Notes: generated from the letters alone by a model not told the origin. A DNA stretch of 64,000 bases from Denticeps clupeoides (GCF_900700375.1 NW_021629689.1:62001-126000); one strand, 5' to 3'. Positions 51,194-60,391 are shown, numbered from the stretch's first letter. Made by a program: numbers and translations.

Positions 51194-51336
51194 TAACTGT
51201 TGAAAAACTTTTTAAAATGAAGTTTTTTTGCATCGCTTTGTTAGTTTTTTTCTAAAGTAAGTTAAGAGGTATTTTCACTCTGTGATATGTTTTCAAGCCT
51301 AGGTTGTTTAAAGTCCAAGATTTTCAAGCAGAGATT

Positions 51337-51443
51337 GCTTACGGCCATACCAGCCCAAGAACGCCCGGTCTCGTCTGATCTCGGAAGCTAAGAAGGCTTG
51401 GGCCTGGTTTGTACTTGAATGGGAGACCTCCTGGGTATGCCAG
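51337..51443 (+). pseudogene. 5S rRNA copy fused to the next copy
   Basis: Starts normally, with GGTTTGTACTTGAATGGG around box C, but stops after TATGCCAG and runs directly into the next 5S through only AGATA. The 3' strand of helix I and the whole spacer are missing. The junction lies in CAG/AGA microhomology between the helix V region of one gene and the sequence upstream of the next, as expected of an unequal exchange or slippage. Confidence 0.85.
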
Positions 51444-51448
51444 AGATA

Positions 51449-51568
51449 GCTTACGGCCATACCAGCCCAAGAACGCCCGGTCTCGTCTGATCTCGGAAGC
51501 TAAGAAGGCTTGGGCCTGGTTAGTAGTTTAATGGGAGACCTCCTGGGAATGCCAGGTGCTGTAAGCTT
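51449..51568 (+). rRNA. 5S rRNA copy without a normal upstream spacer
   Basis: Full-length copy with G103 and TAGTAGTTTAATGGG in place of TAGTACTTGGATGGG near box C. It has no TATA-like element because its upstream spacer was lost in the fusion, so external promotion is absent. Its downstream spacer is shortened to about 43 bp (AAAAACTTAGTCCAAG junction). Confidence 0.8.
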
Positions 51569-51611
51569 TAACTGTTTGAAAAACTTAGTCCAAGATTTTC
51601 AAGCAGAGATT

Positions 51612-51683
51612 GCTTACGGCCATACCAGCCCAAGAACGCCCGGTCTCGTCTGATCTCGGAAGCTAAGAAGGCTTGGGCCTGGT
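51612..51683 (+). pseudogene. 5S rRNA 5' fragment interrupted by an LTR
   Basis: First 72 nt of a 5S gene, identical to the consensus, ending at GGCCTGGTT, where the LTR begins. Box A is present; box C is lost on this side. The same truncated gene with the same flanking spacer deletion recurs 920 bp downstream at 52532, so one insertion was later duplicated. Confidence 0.85.
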
Positions 51684-52127
51684 TGTGATGTCCCTTGGCA
51701 GACTATGGGTGTTTTCTGTTGTGTTTGTGTGTGAGTCTCTCTCTTTCTGTCTCTGTAATGTTGCAGGGTGGCTCCTCATCAGCCATGATTGGACTCCTCC
51801 CACTTCCTGCCGTGATTGGTGGGCTGTAATCAGGAAGAGGATTCAAAATGGTGGCTGCTTTGGTGAAGAAGAAGAGAGTTGGTGAAAAGAGGAGGAGAGT
51901 GTTTGCGGAAGAGAGGACTTTGTTGGTGAAGATAGACTGTTGTTGGTAGAGAAGAATGTTGTTGGTGAAGTGAAGGATTAGTACGAGAAGATAAGACTTA
52001 GACAGCCCAGACCTGTTTTGTGTTTCTGTTGTTGCTTAAATATCTTTGTTTGTAATAAAAGATTAGCATTTAGTGTTGCATCATTTGGAGTTTATACTCA
52101 TATGTCCCATTTGTTATGTCCCTGACC
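51684..52127 (+). mobile_element. Partial Ty3/Gypsy LTR (duplicate of the LTR at 52604)
   Basis: About 444 bp starting TGTGATGTCCC inside a 5S gene, with a polyadenylation signal AATAAA near 52053. It is incomplete at its right end, where 5S sequence resumes. It carries no internal element sequence. The close match to the LTR at 52604 and the shared 5S flank show it is a duplicate, not the 3' partner of that element. Confidence 0.8.
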
Positions 52128-52227
52128 AAGAATGCCTGGTCTCGTCTGGTCTCGGAAGCTAAGAAGGCTTGGGCCTGGTTAGTACTTGGATGGGAGACCT
52201 CCTGGGAATGCCAGGTGCTGTAAGCTT
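52128..52227 (+). pseudogene. 5S rRNA 3' fragment after the partial LTR
   Basis: About 100 nt of 5S beginning AAGAATGCCTGG, lacking the first 20 or so bases, then normal to GTAAGCTT with G103. The LTR-5S join is at CCTGACC/CAAGAA, a 1-2 base overlap, consistent with an illegitimate or microhomology exchange. Confidence 0.8.
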
Positions 52228-52369
52228 TAACTGTTGAAAAACTTTTTAAAATGAATTTTTTTTTGCATCGCTTTGTTAGTTTTTTCTAAAGTAAGTTAAG
52301 AGGTATTTTCACTCTGTGATATTTTTCAAGCCTAGTTTGTTTAAAGTCCAAGATTTTCAAGCAGAGATT

Positions 52370-52489
52370 GCTTACGGATATACCAGCCCAAGAACGCCCG
52401 GTCTCATCTGATCTCGGAAGCTAAGAAGGCTTGGGCCTGGTTAGTACTTGGATGGGAGACCTCCTGGGAATGCCAGGTGCTGTAAGCTT
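52370..52489 (+). rRNA. 5S rRNA copy between the two LTR copies
   Basis: Full-length copy with ACGGATATACC near the 5' end and TCTCATCTG in loop C; G103. The upstream spacer has small changes, though the TTTAAA element is present. It lies outside the homogenised core and is probably decaying. Confidence 0.8.
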
Positions 52490-52531
52490 TAACTGTTTAA
52501 AAACTTAGTCCAAGATTTTCAAGCAGAGATT

Positions 52532-52603
52532 GCTTACGGCCATACCAGCCCAAGAACGCCCGGTCTCGTCTGATCTCGGAAGCTAAGAAGGCTTGGGCCT
52601 GGT
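52532..52603 (+). pseudogene. 5S rRNA 5' fragment interrupted by the Ty3/Gypsy element
   Basis: First 72 nt of a 5S gene, same break point as at 51683. This is the right boundary of recognisable plus-strand 5S DNA in the window. The matching 3' part of the gene is not found at the far end of the composite insertion. Confidence 0.85.
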
Positions 52604-53051
52604 TGTGACGTCCCTTGGCAGACTATGGGTGTTTTCTGTTGTGTTTGTGTGTGAGTCTCTCTCTTTCTGTCTCTGTAATGTTGCAGGGTGGCTCCTCATC
52701 AGCCATGATTGGACTCCTCCCACTTCCTGCCGTGATTGGTGGGCTGTAATCAGGAAGAGGATTCAAAATGGTGGCTGCTTTGGTGAAGAAGAAGAGAGTT
52801 GGTGAAAAGAGGAGGAGAGTGTTTGCGGAAGAGAGGACTTTGTTGGTGAAGATAGAATGTTGTTGGTGAAGTGAAGGATTAGTACGAGAAGATAAGACTT
52901 AGACAGCCCAGACCTGTTTTGTGTTTCTGTTGTTGCCTAAATATCTTTGTTTGTAATAAAAGATTAGCATTAAGTGTTGTTGCGTCGTTTTGGAGTTTAT
53001 ACTCATATGTTCCATTTGTTATGTCCCTGACCCTAGACCGGGGACGTAACA
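52604..53051 (+). mobile_element. 5' LTR of the Gmr1-like element
   Basis: About 448 bp, beginning TGTGACGTCCC and ending GGGGACGTAACA, short inverted ends of the TG...CA type. It contains AATAAA near 52953. It starts inside a 5S gene. Confidence 0.8.
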
Positions 53052-53056
53052 AATTT

Positions 53057-53074
53057 TGGGGGCTCGTCCGGGAT
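53057..53074 (+). other. Primer binding site, tRNA-Pro type
   Basis: TGGGGGCTCGTCCGGGAT lies 5 bp past the LTR end. This is the proline-tRNA primer site familiar from gammaretroviruses such as murine leukaemia virus. Confidence 0.8.
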
Positions 53075-53577
53075 TTCCTATCGAGTAGGTAGGATATTGT
53101 GTAGGCTGTGGACCTTGGCAACTGTTCTCATCTGGGTGAGTTTGAGTTTTTTCTGTTTATGTGGGTTTTCTGGTGAACTCTGGATAGGTAGAGCTGTCCA
53201 GCTGGGTTCTGCCTTGAGCGGATCCTTCCAACGGACGCTGTTATGTTTGTTTGTTGTTTTGGTTTATTGTTTTTGGGGAAAAATCCAGGGGGAGGTACGC
53301 GTCGAGCATTTCTGTCTCAGTCAGAGACTGGAAATGTTGCGAGCTTGCGTTTAAAGGTGCCTAAAACTGGTAAATTCCCTGAAGTCTAGCTAGATCTTAG
53401 GTAGCTGGCTGGTTAGGTAGATTAGGAGCTGGAGTTCCTAGAATCCCACAGGAGCAGACTGACTCTGGTATGCATCCCAGTGAGCCGTAGTTGGGTCTGG
53501 AGTTTCTCTTTGTTTTGGTGGGTTCACCAAGTAATTCAATTTATATTTTGTTGTGAGATTAGAATTAAAGGTCACTA

Positions 53578-54800
53578 TGGCAACAGGTTTTGAGGGTTTT
53601 GTTGAGTTCCCTTCCGATGAGATGTTAGCAGAGTTAACCAAGGAGCAGCTATTGGGTGTAGCTGACTTTTATGGCATACCCATTGCCAGCGCCGATAGAA
53701 AGTTGAAAGACTTATTAGTAACAGCGTTAAAAGTCGGGTTGGTGGAAAAGGGGGTACCATGTGTTAAATCTGGTAGTCCACTTTCTGCTGAGGACTTGGA
53801 AGAGTCCGGCGAGAGTTTCTCTAGTGAAATTCGGTTAAAGGAAATGTCACTGCAAGAGAAGCAGATGCAGCTTGAAGCAGCAAAACTGCGGGCTGACCGA
53901 GAAGCTTGTGGGCTGCGTGAAAAGGAGCTAGCGCATCAGCTACAACTCAAGCAATTGGAACTGGAAGAACATGATCGCGAACGCCAGTTGCACCTTAAGC
54001 AAATGGAGTTGGAAGAACGTGATCGCGAACGCCAGTTTGAGCGTGAACGTCAAGAACGAGACCTAGAATTAAAGCGTCTCTAACTTGAATTAGCTTCCAA
54101 GTCTGTCCTGTCTGTCCAGTCGCAAACCCCTGTTTTCGATGTCAGCCGACATATTAGACTGGTGCCTCCATTTTCTGAGGACGAGGTGGAAAAATATTTT
54201 AGTCACTTTGAACGAGTAGCAACAACTTTACAGTGGCTCAAGTTGTTTGGACGCTGCTACTGCAGTGTGTTCTTGTGGGCAAGGCTCAGGAAGTTTACTC
54301 TTCACTTTCTTTGCAGCAGAGCTCTGACTATGATGTGGTAAAAAGACTTCAATTCTGAACGCGTACGAACTTGTCCCGGAAGCGTACCGTCAAAGATTCC
54401 GGAAGTCTAGGAAGGGTGAGAAAATTACGTATGTGGAGTTTGCCAGAGAGAAAGAAGCTTTGTTTAACCGGTGGTGTGTTTCCAGTAAGGTCAGTACGTG
54501 GGAACAGCTTCGTGAATTAATCCTTTTGGAGGAATTTAAAAACTGTGTCCCGGAAGCTGTTGCTACTCATCTGAACGACCAGAAAGTGTCGACGCTGGTG
54601 CAGGCAGCCGTCTGCGCAGATGAATTCGTGCTTACTCATAAAGTTGTGTTCCATTCAGTCTCACGAAAACCAGATCGGGATGTGAGTTTCCGACGGGATC
54701 GGAACGTATTTCGATCTTCGCCCGTTTCCTTTAGTGATGGTCGCGCATGTTTTTATTGTCACGAGACCGGCCACCTCATCGCTAAATGCCCAAAACTCTT
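53578..54800 (+). mobile_element. Gag-like part of the Gmr1-like element
   Basis: Starts MATGFEGFVEF with a short SAP-like helical segment, then a long charged coiled-coil region rich in E, R, Q and L (about 53830-54080), a capsid-like region with a motif resembling the SCAN/gag fold (about 54370-54560), and a zinc knuckle CFYCHETGHLIAKC at about 54748-54789. Broken. Confidence 0.65.
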
Positions 54801-54949
54801 AAAGAAGCACGGTTCACCTCCTAAATCCTCACCAAAAGGGGTTGGGTTTGTTCAGTCTGCTGTGAGTGTCCCCACTATTGTTGATCCTGTCTATGAACCT
54901 TTTGTGCTTGCTGGTACAGTTTCCGCAGCTGCTGGAAACAGTAGTGCAG

Positions 54950-55240
54950 TGCCAGCGCGCATTTTACGAGACACCGGTGCTGCGCAGTCTTTTGTTTTAG
55001 CGAATGTCTGGCCCTTTTCTGATGACACGTTCTGTGGCTCTTATGTACTGGTGCGGGGTATTGAATTAGGCATCGTTAAAGTGCCACTGCACGTTCTAAA
55101 CCTGCACTGTGCTTTATTTTCAGGTTCGTGCAAAGTCGCAGTGCGCCCCGAACTGCCTATGCAGGGAATCGATTTTATTCTTGGGAACGATTTGGCTGGA
55201 GGGAAAGTTCTTCCCCTTCCGGAGGTCATTGATAACCCTG
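54950..55240 (+). mobile_element. Aspartic protease part of the Gmr1-like element
   Basis: The LRDTGAAQSF motif (about 54964-54993) is the retropepsin active-site DTGA. The flap and second conserved block (GIDFILGNDLAGG, about 55165-55203) follow. Confidence 0.7.
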
Positions 55241-55689
55241 CGGTTCCACCCTCTTCAGTGGTGCCGGGTTATGAGTCAGTTTTCCCTGCTTGTGCAGTCA
55301 CCCGAGCGCAGGCACGCCGGCAGAGTACGGATGAGCTGTGTGATACGTTTATGGCTGTTTCTGACCCTCTGGTCTCCCGTGCAGCGCCATCAGATGGCGG
55401 AGTGGTGGTGGGAGCGCCGCGGACGCGCGCTGTTAATGTCCATGGTGATGAAACAATGTCGCTGCCTGTAAGTAAAACGCTTATATCCCAGGAGCAGCGA
55501 AAAGACTCTACTTTAACGCAGTGTCATTCGGCTGTTGTTGACAAAGCCAACATAACTGCAAATTCGGTAGCCTTTTTCTGGGATAAAGGAATCTTGATGA
55601 GGAAGTGGAATCCTCCAACTGCTGATGACGTAGGTTGGAATTCAGTATATCAAGTGGTGGTTCCTCTTAAATTTCGGTCTCAGGTACTG

Positions 55690-56740
55690 TGTTTAGGGCA
55701 TGACAACGTGATGTCTGGACACTTAGGAGTAACAAAAACATATAACAGGATTTTGCGCCATTTCTTTTGGCCTGGGTTGAAATCCGATGTTGCTCAATAT
55801 TGTCTATCGTGTCACGTTTGTCAATTGGCTGGTAAACCGAACCAGTCAATTCCACCCGCGCCACTCTGTCCTGTGCCTGTCCTCACCGAACCATTTTCGA
55901 AGATAATTTTAGATTGTGTTGGTCCACTTCCTCGTACCAAAACAGGTTTTAAATACTTGCTGACGATAATGTGTAGTGCCACACGTTTCCCGGAAGCAGT
56001 TCCGCTACGCTCACTAAAGGCTAAGAATATAGTGAGAGCCTTAGTGACGTTCTTTTCTACTTTTGGACTTCCAAAATTGGTCCAAACGGACCAAGGTTCG
56101 AATTTCCTGTCTCGCCTTTTTAAGCAAGTTTTGGAGGAATTACAAATAAAGCATCTGGTATCAAGTGCTTACCATCCTCAGTCACAAGGAGCATTGGAAC
56201 GTTTTCACCAAACTCTGAAGTCCATGCTCCGTACTTATTGCTTAGCTTCGGCTAAAGAGTGGGATGAGGGTCTCCCACTATTGTTGTTTGCCATTCGTGA
56301 AACTGTTCAGGAGTCTTTGGGATTCAGTCCTGCTGACCTTGTATTCGGTCACACCGTGCGTGGTCCACTCAAGCTTCTTAAAGAAGCCTGGGTAGCTGAA
56401 CCATTGACAGAGACTAATGTGCTGGATCATGTCAGTTCCTTTCGGGAACGGCTTCATAATGCTTGTGCTACTGCTCGAGCTTCCTTACAACATGCACAAG
56501 GGTCTATGAAAGCCCGATATGATCAGAAAGCAGTCTCTCGATCTTTTCAGCCGGGTGACAGAGTTCTGGTTTTATTACCACTAATGGGGTCTGCTCTCCA
56601 AGCAAAATTCTCAGGTCCTTATGTGGTTGAGTCCCAGTTAAGTGACACTGATTACGTTGTTCGCACTCCTGACCGTAAACGTAAAATGCGTGTATGTCAT
56701 GTGAACATGCTCAAGAAATACGTTATGAGAGACAGTGATG
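55690..56740 (+). mobile_element. Integrase part of the Gmr1-like element
   Basis: An HHCC zinc domain (GHLGVTKTY ... CLSCHVCQ, about 55700-55825) is followed by the DDE core with DCVGPLP, TDQGSNF and HPQSQGALERFHQ (about 55910-56215) and a C-terminal domain with FQPGDRVLVLLP and VCHVNMLKKY (up to about 56723). It lies before reverse transcriptase. Confidence 0.8.
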
Positions 56741-56999
56741 CAACACAGGACAATGTAGATCCACAGGGAAAAGGAGCTGTGTTATCCGTGGCTTCTATGC
56801 CCCTGCTGGATGCATATTCTCCCGAGGAGGATGGGTTACATCTAGGAAATGTTCCTGTGTCTTCGCCCAGATTACACAACAGTGTGATCTTACAAAACTT
56901 AGATGCACATCTGTCACATTTGCCTCTTAACGAACGGGAGCAGGTTATGATTTTAATTCGGACATATAAGATATTGTTTGGTGATGTTCCGTCATGTAC

Positions 57000-57941
57000 T
57001 ACAGTATTAAAGCATGACATTGATGTTGGTGAACATGCCCCAATCAGACAGCACCCGTACAGACTAAATCCCACTAAGCGTACGGTAATGCAGTCTGAGG
57101 TTGATTATTTGTTGGAACATGGGTTCTCCGTGCCAAGCTGTAGTCCATGGAATAGTCCCTGTCTGTTGGTACCTAAGCCTGATGGTACAGTTCGTTTCTG
57201 TACTGATTACAGAAAAGTAAGATTGTGTTGATAGGGTTGGTTCGGCCTGTATTGTCAGTAAATTAGACTTGCTTCGTGGTTACTGGCAAGTTCCGTTGAC
57301 TCCCCGAGCTTCTGAAATTTCTGCTTTCGTCACACCGGATAATTTCTTAGAATATACGGTTATGCCTTTTGGGTTACGTAATGCACCAGCGACTTTTCAG
57401 CGTCTAATGGCTAAAGTGCTTTGTGGAATTAAAAACTGCGACGCTTATTTAGATGACATTATTGTCTATTCGTCCACTTGGTCCGAGCATATCCACACTC
57501 TGACAGCTGTGTTCAAGCGGCTGCAGGATGCATCGCTGACTTTGAACTTGGCGAAGTGTGAGTTCGGCAAAGCCACTGTGACTTACCTAGGTAAAGAGGT
57601 GGGTCAAGGCCAGGTAAAACCTGTGATGGCTAAGATTCAGGCCATTCTTGCCTTCCCAGTTCCCACATCAAAAAGGGAACTGCGCCGATTTTTGGGAATG
57701 GCTGGATACTACCGGGCTTTTTGTAAAAACTTTTCGGAGGTAGTGTGTCCGTTGACTGAACTGCTGCGAGGCAGAGTACAGTTTAGTTGGAACGATGAAT
57801 GCCAGAATGCTTTTATGTCTGTGAAAACCCTTCTTTGCAGTACCCCTGTTCTTGCTGCTCCTGACTTCCAGCGCCCTTTCAAACTGGAGGTGGATGCCAG
57901 TGCTGTTGGAGCTGGGGCTGTGCTGTTACAGGAAGATGCGG
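57000..57941 (+). mobile_element. Reverse transcriptase and start of RNase H of the Gmr1-like element
   Basis: Contains SPWNSPCLLVPKPDG, VMPFGLRNAPATFQRLM, the catalytic YLDDIIVYS (about 57449-57475), the connection segment RRFLGMAGYYRAF and the first RNase H block FKLEVDASAVGAGAVL. The sequence is cut off early in RNase H at the junction with the next element. Broken. Confidence 0.8.
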
Positions 57942-57963
57942 AAAAAGTTTTTCAACAGTTAAA
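57942..57963 (-). repeat. 22-bp 5S spacer match at the junction of two Gypsy elements
   Basis: Twenty-two consecutive bases are identical to the 5S spacer just downstream of the gene, in array 1 orientation (compare 56-77). They sit exactly where one Gypsy element stops and the next begins. See the findings for possible origins. Confidence 0.6.
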
Positions 57964-57966
57964 ACT

Positions 57967-59712
57967 GCCGTCCTTTCTCAGTGCCAACATGGTTCTGAGC
58001 GCCCCATTGCTTTTGCCTCCCGGTCTCTGACTCCGGCCGAGCAGAAGTATTCAGTTGGGGAGCGGGAGGCACTGGCCTGTGTCTGGGCGTGTGAGCGGTG
58101 GCATATATACTTGTATGGCCGACATTTCACCCTCCGCACGGACCATCAGGCCCTAACGACCCTACTCTCATCTTCAGGCACGGGGCACAGACCGCTTCGG
58201 CTCCACCGCTGGTCGGAGAGGCTCCTGCAGTATAATTTCACTCCGCTGTTTACCCCCGGCCGGGACAATGTTGTGGCAGACCTCCTTTCCAGGGCCACTC
58301 CAGACACTCCCCCAGGCCCAGCCACGGATACACTGGAGCCAGAGCTTATCCACATGCTTCATGGGCCACTCCGGGAGGTTGTGTCTCTACAGGACCTCCA
58401 ACTGGCTTCAGCGCAAGACTCAGTGCTATCGCAGCTTTGCACTTGCATTCGAGAGGGGTGGCCACGCACAGTGCCCAAGGATCTGGTGCCATTTCATCGG
58501 GTTAAAGATGAGCTGTCCTGTTGGAATGAGGTCTGTGTGGCGCGGGGACTCAGGGCCGTCATCCCTGGCAGCCTACAACCTCGCATCCTGGCCATGGCTC
58601 ATGAGGGACACCTAGGCATCGTAAAGGTCAAGCAGCGCTGCCGTGACAGGGTGTGGTGGCCTGGGATCGACAGGGATATTGAATTTGCGGTGAAGGACTG
58701 CTCAGCCTGTCTCGTCAGTGGAAAGACGGGCCCTCCCACACCTCCACCACTGCAACCTGTGCAGTGGCCGGCCGGGCCATGGCAGCACGTTCAGCTGGAT
58801 ATCTGTGGGCCATTTCAGGGGGTCCCATATCATCAGCGTTTTCTAGTGGTTGCCTATGACCTGTACTCAAAATGGCCCGAGATCTCCTCCACAGGCTCGG
58901 TCACGTCCCAGGCGGCCATGGAGTTCCTCGACTGTCTGTTCTCAAGGTGGGGCCTTCCCAACACCATTACAACAGACAAAGGGCCTCAGTTCACCTCCAT
59001 GGATTTTCAGACATTCCTCGGGGACAGGGGGATTCGACACACACGCACTGCTTTCTACCACCCAGAGGCTAACGGTGGTGTGGAAAGGTTTAACCAGACC
59101 TTGAAGAACGGTGTTCGGGCTCACCTGGCCGATGGCTTGGCCTTTTCCTCAGCCCTGCAGCGCACCCTGCTTCATTACAGATCATCTCTCCATTCCACCA
59201 CTGGCGTCTCCCCAGCTCTCCTCATGCTGGGTAGGGAGCTGCAGCTTCCGTTAGACCGGCTGCGGCCACAGCCTCCTCCGCTTACTGCAGCGGCCCTGCG
59301 TCACAGGGTTTCGGCTTCTCAGCGCCGGATGAAGCAGTCCTTTGATCGCCGACGGAAGGTGACACCTTCCTGTCTGGCAGTCCATGATTGGGTCAGGGTT
59401 CGTCGGCCTCACCGGGACAACAAGCTCCTTTCCTTTTGGTCTGAACCAGTGCAGATTACGGGGCGGCTGGGCTTGGCCACGTTCCGCCTGGCTGATGGTA
59501 CGAAGTGGCATGCGAGCCGGCTCAAGAAGGTGTCACCGCTCACCCCCGTAGACCCTTACTCCATGGCTAGTGACTTGGACCTAGTGGAGGACCTACCCGA
59601 TGATACACGGAACTGTCCAGTGGAGGCTGGAGGCCGGGCGAGCGCAGCTTCACCACGCCCTGTCCGTGTCCGCTGTAGACCGGCTTACCTCAAGGACTAT
59701 GTGACTGAATAG
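57967..59712 (+). mobile_element. RNase H and integrase part of the second Gypsy element
   Basis: The RNase H part carries SRSLTPAEQKYSVGERE and RTDHQALTTLL (to about 58300). The integrase zinc domain is HEGHLGIVKVK ... CSACLVSG (about 58597-58725). The DDE core has LDICGPFQG, TTDKGPQFTS and HPEANGGVERFNQTLK (about 58794-59105), followed by a C-terminal domain up to 59712. The DNA is notably GC-rich for this window. Confidence 0.8.
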
Positions 59713-59830
59713 CACACCACGTAGTTAGGGCATAGCCTGTCACGTGGCAGAATAACCCACATGGCTATGCTGGCGTTCCGGGTAGTCGACCCCGGTCGCC
59801 TAGTTATATTGTGTTGTTGCCATTCCTCCT

Positions 59831-59845
59831 GGGGGGGGGGGGAAA
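59831..59845 (+). other. Polypurine tract
   Basis: A run of twelve G followed by AAA directly before TGTTAC. This is the expected plus-strand primer for reverse transcription next to a 3' LTR. Confidence 0.6.
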
Positions 59846-59996
59846 TGTTACATATGCACATGGGCAGTGTGCGTTTTGTGTGTTCCAGGTTGTGGGTGTT
59901 GTTGTAAGGGATTCTGGGTATACGGAAATAAAAGAGAAAAGAAGCAGACCGCGTGTCGAGAGTCCGCGTTGTTATTCGAATATAGCAAACACAACA
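59846..59996 (+). mobile_element. Probable 3' LTR of the second Gypsy element
   Basis: Begins TGTTACATATGC just after the polypurine tract, has AATAAA near 59926 and may end at CACAACA near 59996. The start is well supported; the end is a guess, because no second LTR copy is in the window for comparison. Confidence 0.45.
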
Positions 59997-60391
59997 GGTA
60001 TGCTAATCCCTTTTATCAAATATACAAACACCAGAGACCGCTCAGATAATGTTTCACATGCTGGGAACGCTAACAGAATATATAAATATAAACCATAAAT
60101 GATTAAAAATCACTTACCTCTGGGCGATTCATGATCACGCAGAAGAATGGTGACCTCCTGAACCGCAGGCTCGCGCGGGAAAACTACTCAGAAAAGCAGC
60201 TCTGTAATTGGCCAAAATGCTTCATTCGACTCTTCGGAGATCATCTACGCCATCCTGTGGATGACCTCTGACCTACTTTCTGTACGATCTGAATTTCTGG
60301 GTTTGAATTTTAGAAAACTGAATTTTGAAAATTGAATTTTAGAAAATTGAATTTGATATTTCGAATTTCTTCTTCATCTTGAAAACTTTAA
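59997..60391. other. Non-coding stretch, AT-rich to the right
   Basis: No gene seen. From about 60300 to 60370 there are short degenerate repeats of the form GAATTTTAGAAAA. The left part may still belong to the Gypsy element or be flanking DNA. Confidence 0.4.

Larger units (their letters stand above)
6326..52603 (+). repeat. 5S rDNA tandem array 2 (plus strand), 263-bp unit
   Basis: Plus-strand tandem array of the same 263-bp unit. The core is 161 units with genes from 8999 to 51193. Only five 1-bp length changes occur over about 42 kb, all in spacer T- or A-runs. The left edge (6326-8846) has seven diverged or partial copies and a LINE insertion; the right edge (51337-52603) has six truncated or split copies and two LTR copies. 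Core units are almost identical apart from the A/G variant at gene position 103 and scattered private substitutions, which become more frequent to the right of about 39 kb. Confidence 0.97.
51571..53027 (+). repeat. 920-bp tandem duplication of 5S fragment plus LTR
   Basis: The stretch from the shortened spacer near 51571 through the LTR to 52127 matches the stretch from 52491 to about 53027. Both copies share the private AAACTTAGTCCAAG spacer junction, the split 5S gene and the LTR insertion point, all offset by exactly 920 bp. By eye the two LTR copies differ by a little over 1% plus a few short length differences. A single insertion followed by unequal exchange between 5S units explains this better than two insertions at the same base. 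Confidence 0.75.
52604..57941 (+). mobile_element. Broken Ty3/Gypsy LTR retrotransposon, Gmr1-like domain order
   Basis: A fossil LTR element with 5' LTR, tRNA-Pro-type primer site, gag-like part with zinc knuckle, protease, integrase, then reverse transcriptase with the start of RNase H. Integrase upstream of reverse transcriptase is the order known for Gmr1-like Ty3/Gypsy elements of deuterostomes, first noted in Atlantic cod. Ordinary Gypsy elements have it downstream. The element is broken: about three or more breaks in its coding part, and its 3' end with the 3' LTR is missing, replaced by a second Gypsy element. Domain motifs are still well preserved, so it is probably fairly young. Confidence 0.8.
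57964..59996 (+). mobile_element. 3' part of a second Ty3/Gypsy element
   Basis: RNase H, integrase, polypurine tract and a likely short 3' LTR of a Gypsy element with the ordinary domain order. The codon use is more GC-rich than in the Gmr1-like element, and its integrase is clearly a different one, so it is a separate family. It lacks its 5' half (gag, protease, most of reverse transcriptase, 5' LTR). The remaining part shows few or no breaks, suggesting a young insertion that lost its left side. Confidence 0.75.

Noticed and set aside
37-51233. About 180 copies of a 62-residue open frame running antisense to each 5S gene
   Set aside because: It is the reverse strand of the 5S gene plus spacer. 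Its conservation follows from the homogenised rRNA gene; changes within it follow RNA pairing, not codon position.
1-52603. CRISPR-like or anonymous satellite interpretation of the regular repeat
   Set aside because: There are no variable spacers between repeats, the unit contains a full 5S gene with promoter elements, and the genome is eukaryotic.
51673-52805. Two 70-residue open frames with a hydrophobic stretch
   Set aside because: They lie within the LTR copies and the 5S gene fragment; no known LTR-encoded protein, and the repeat is explained by the LTR duplication.
53097-53354. 85-residue open frame after the primer site
   Set aside because: It sits in the untranslated leader of the LTR element and shows no domain.
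58146-59511. Several open frames overlapping the second integrase on both strands
   Set aside because: They are shadows of the GC-rich integrase frame, with no motifs of their own.
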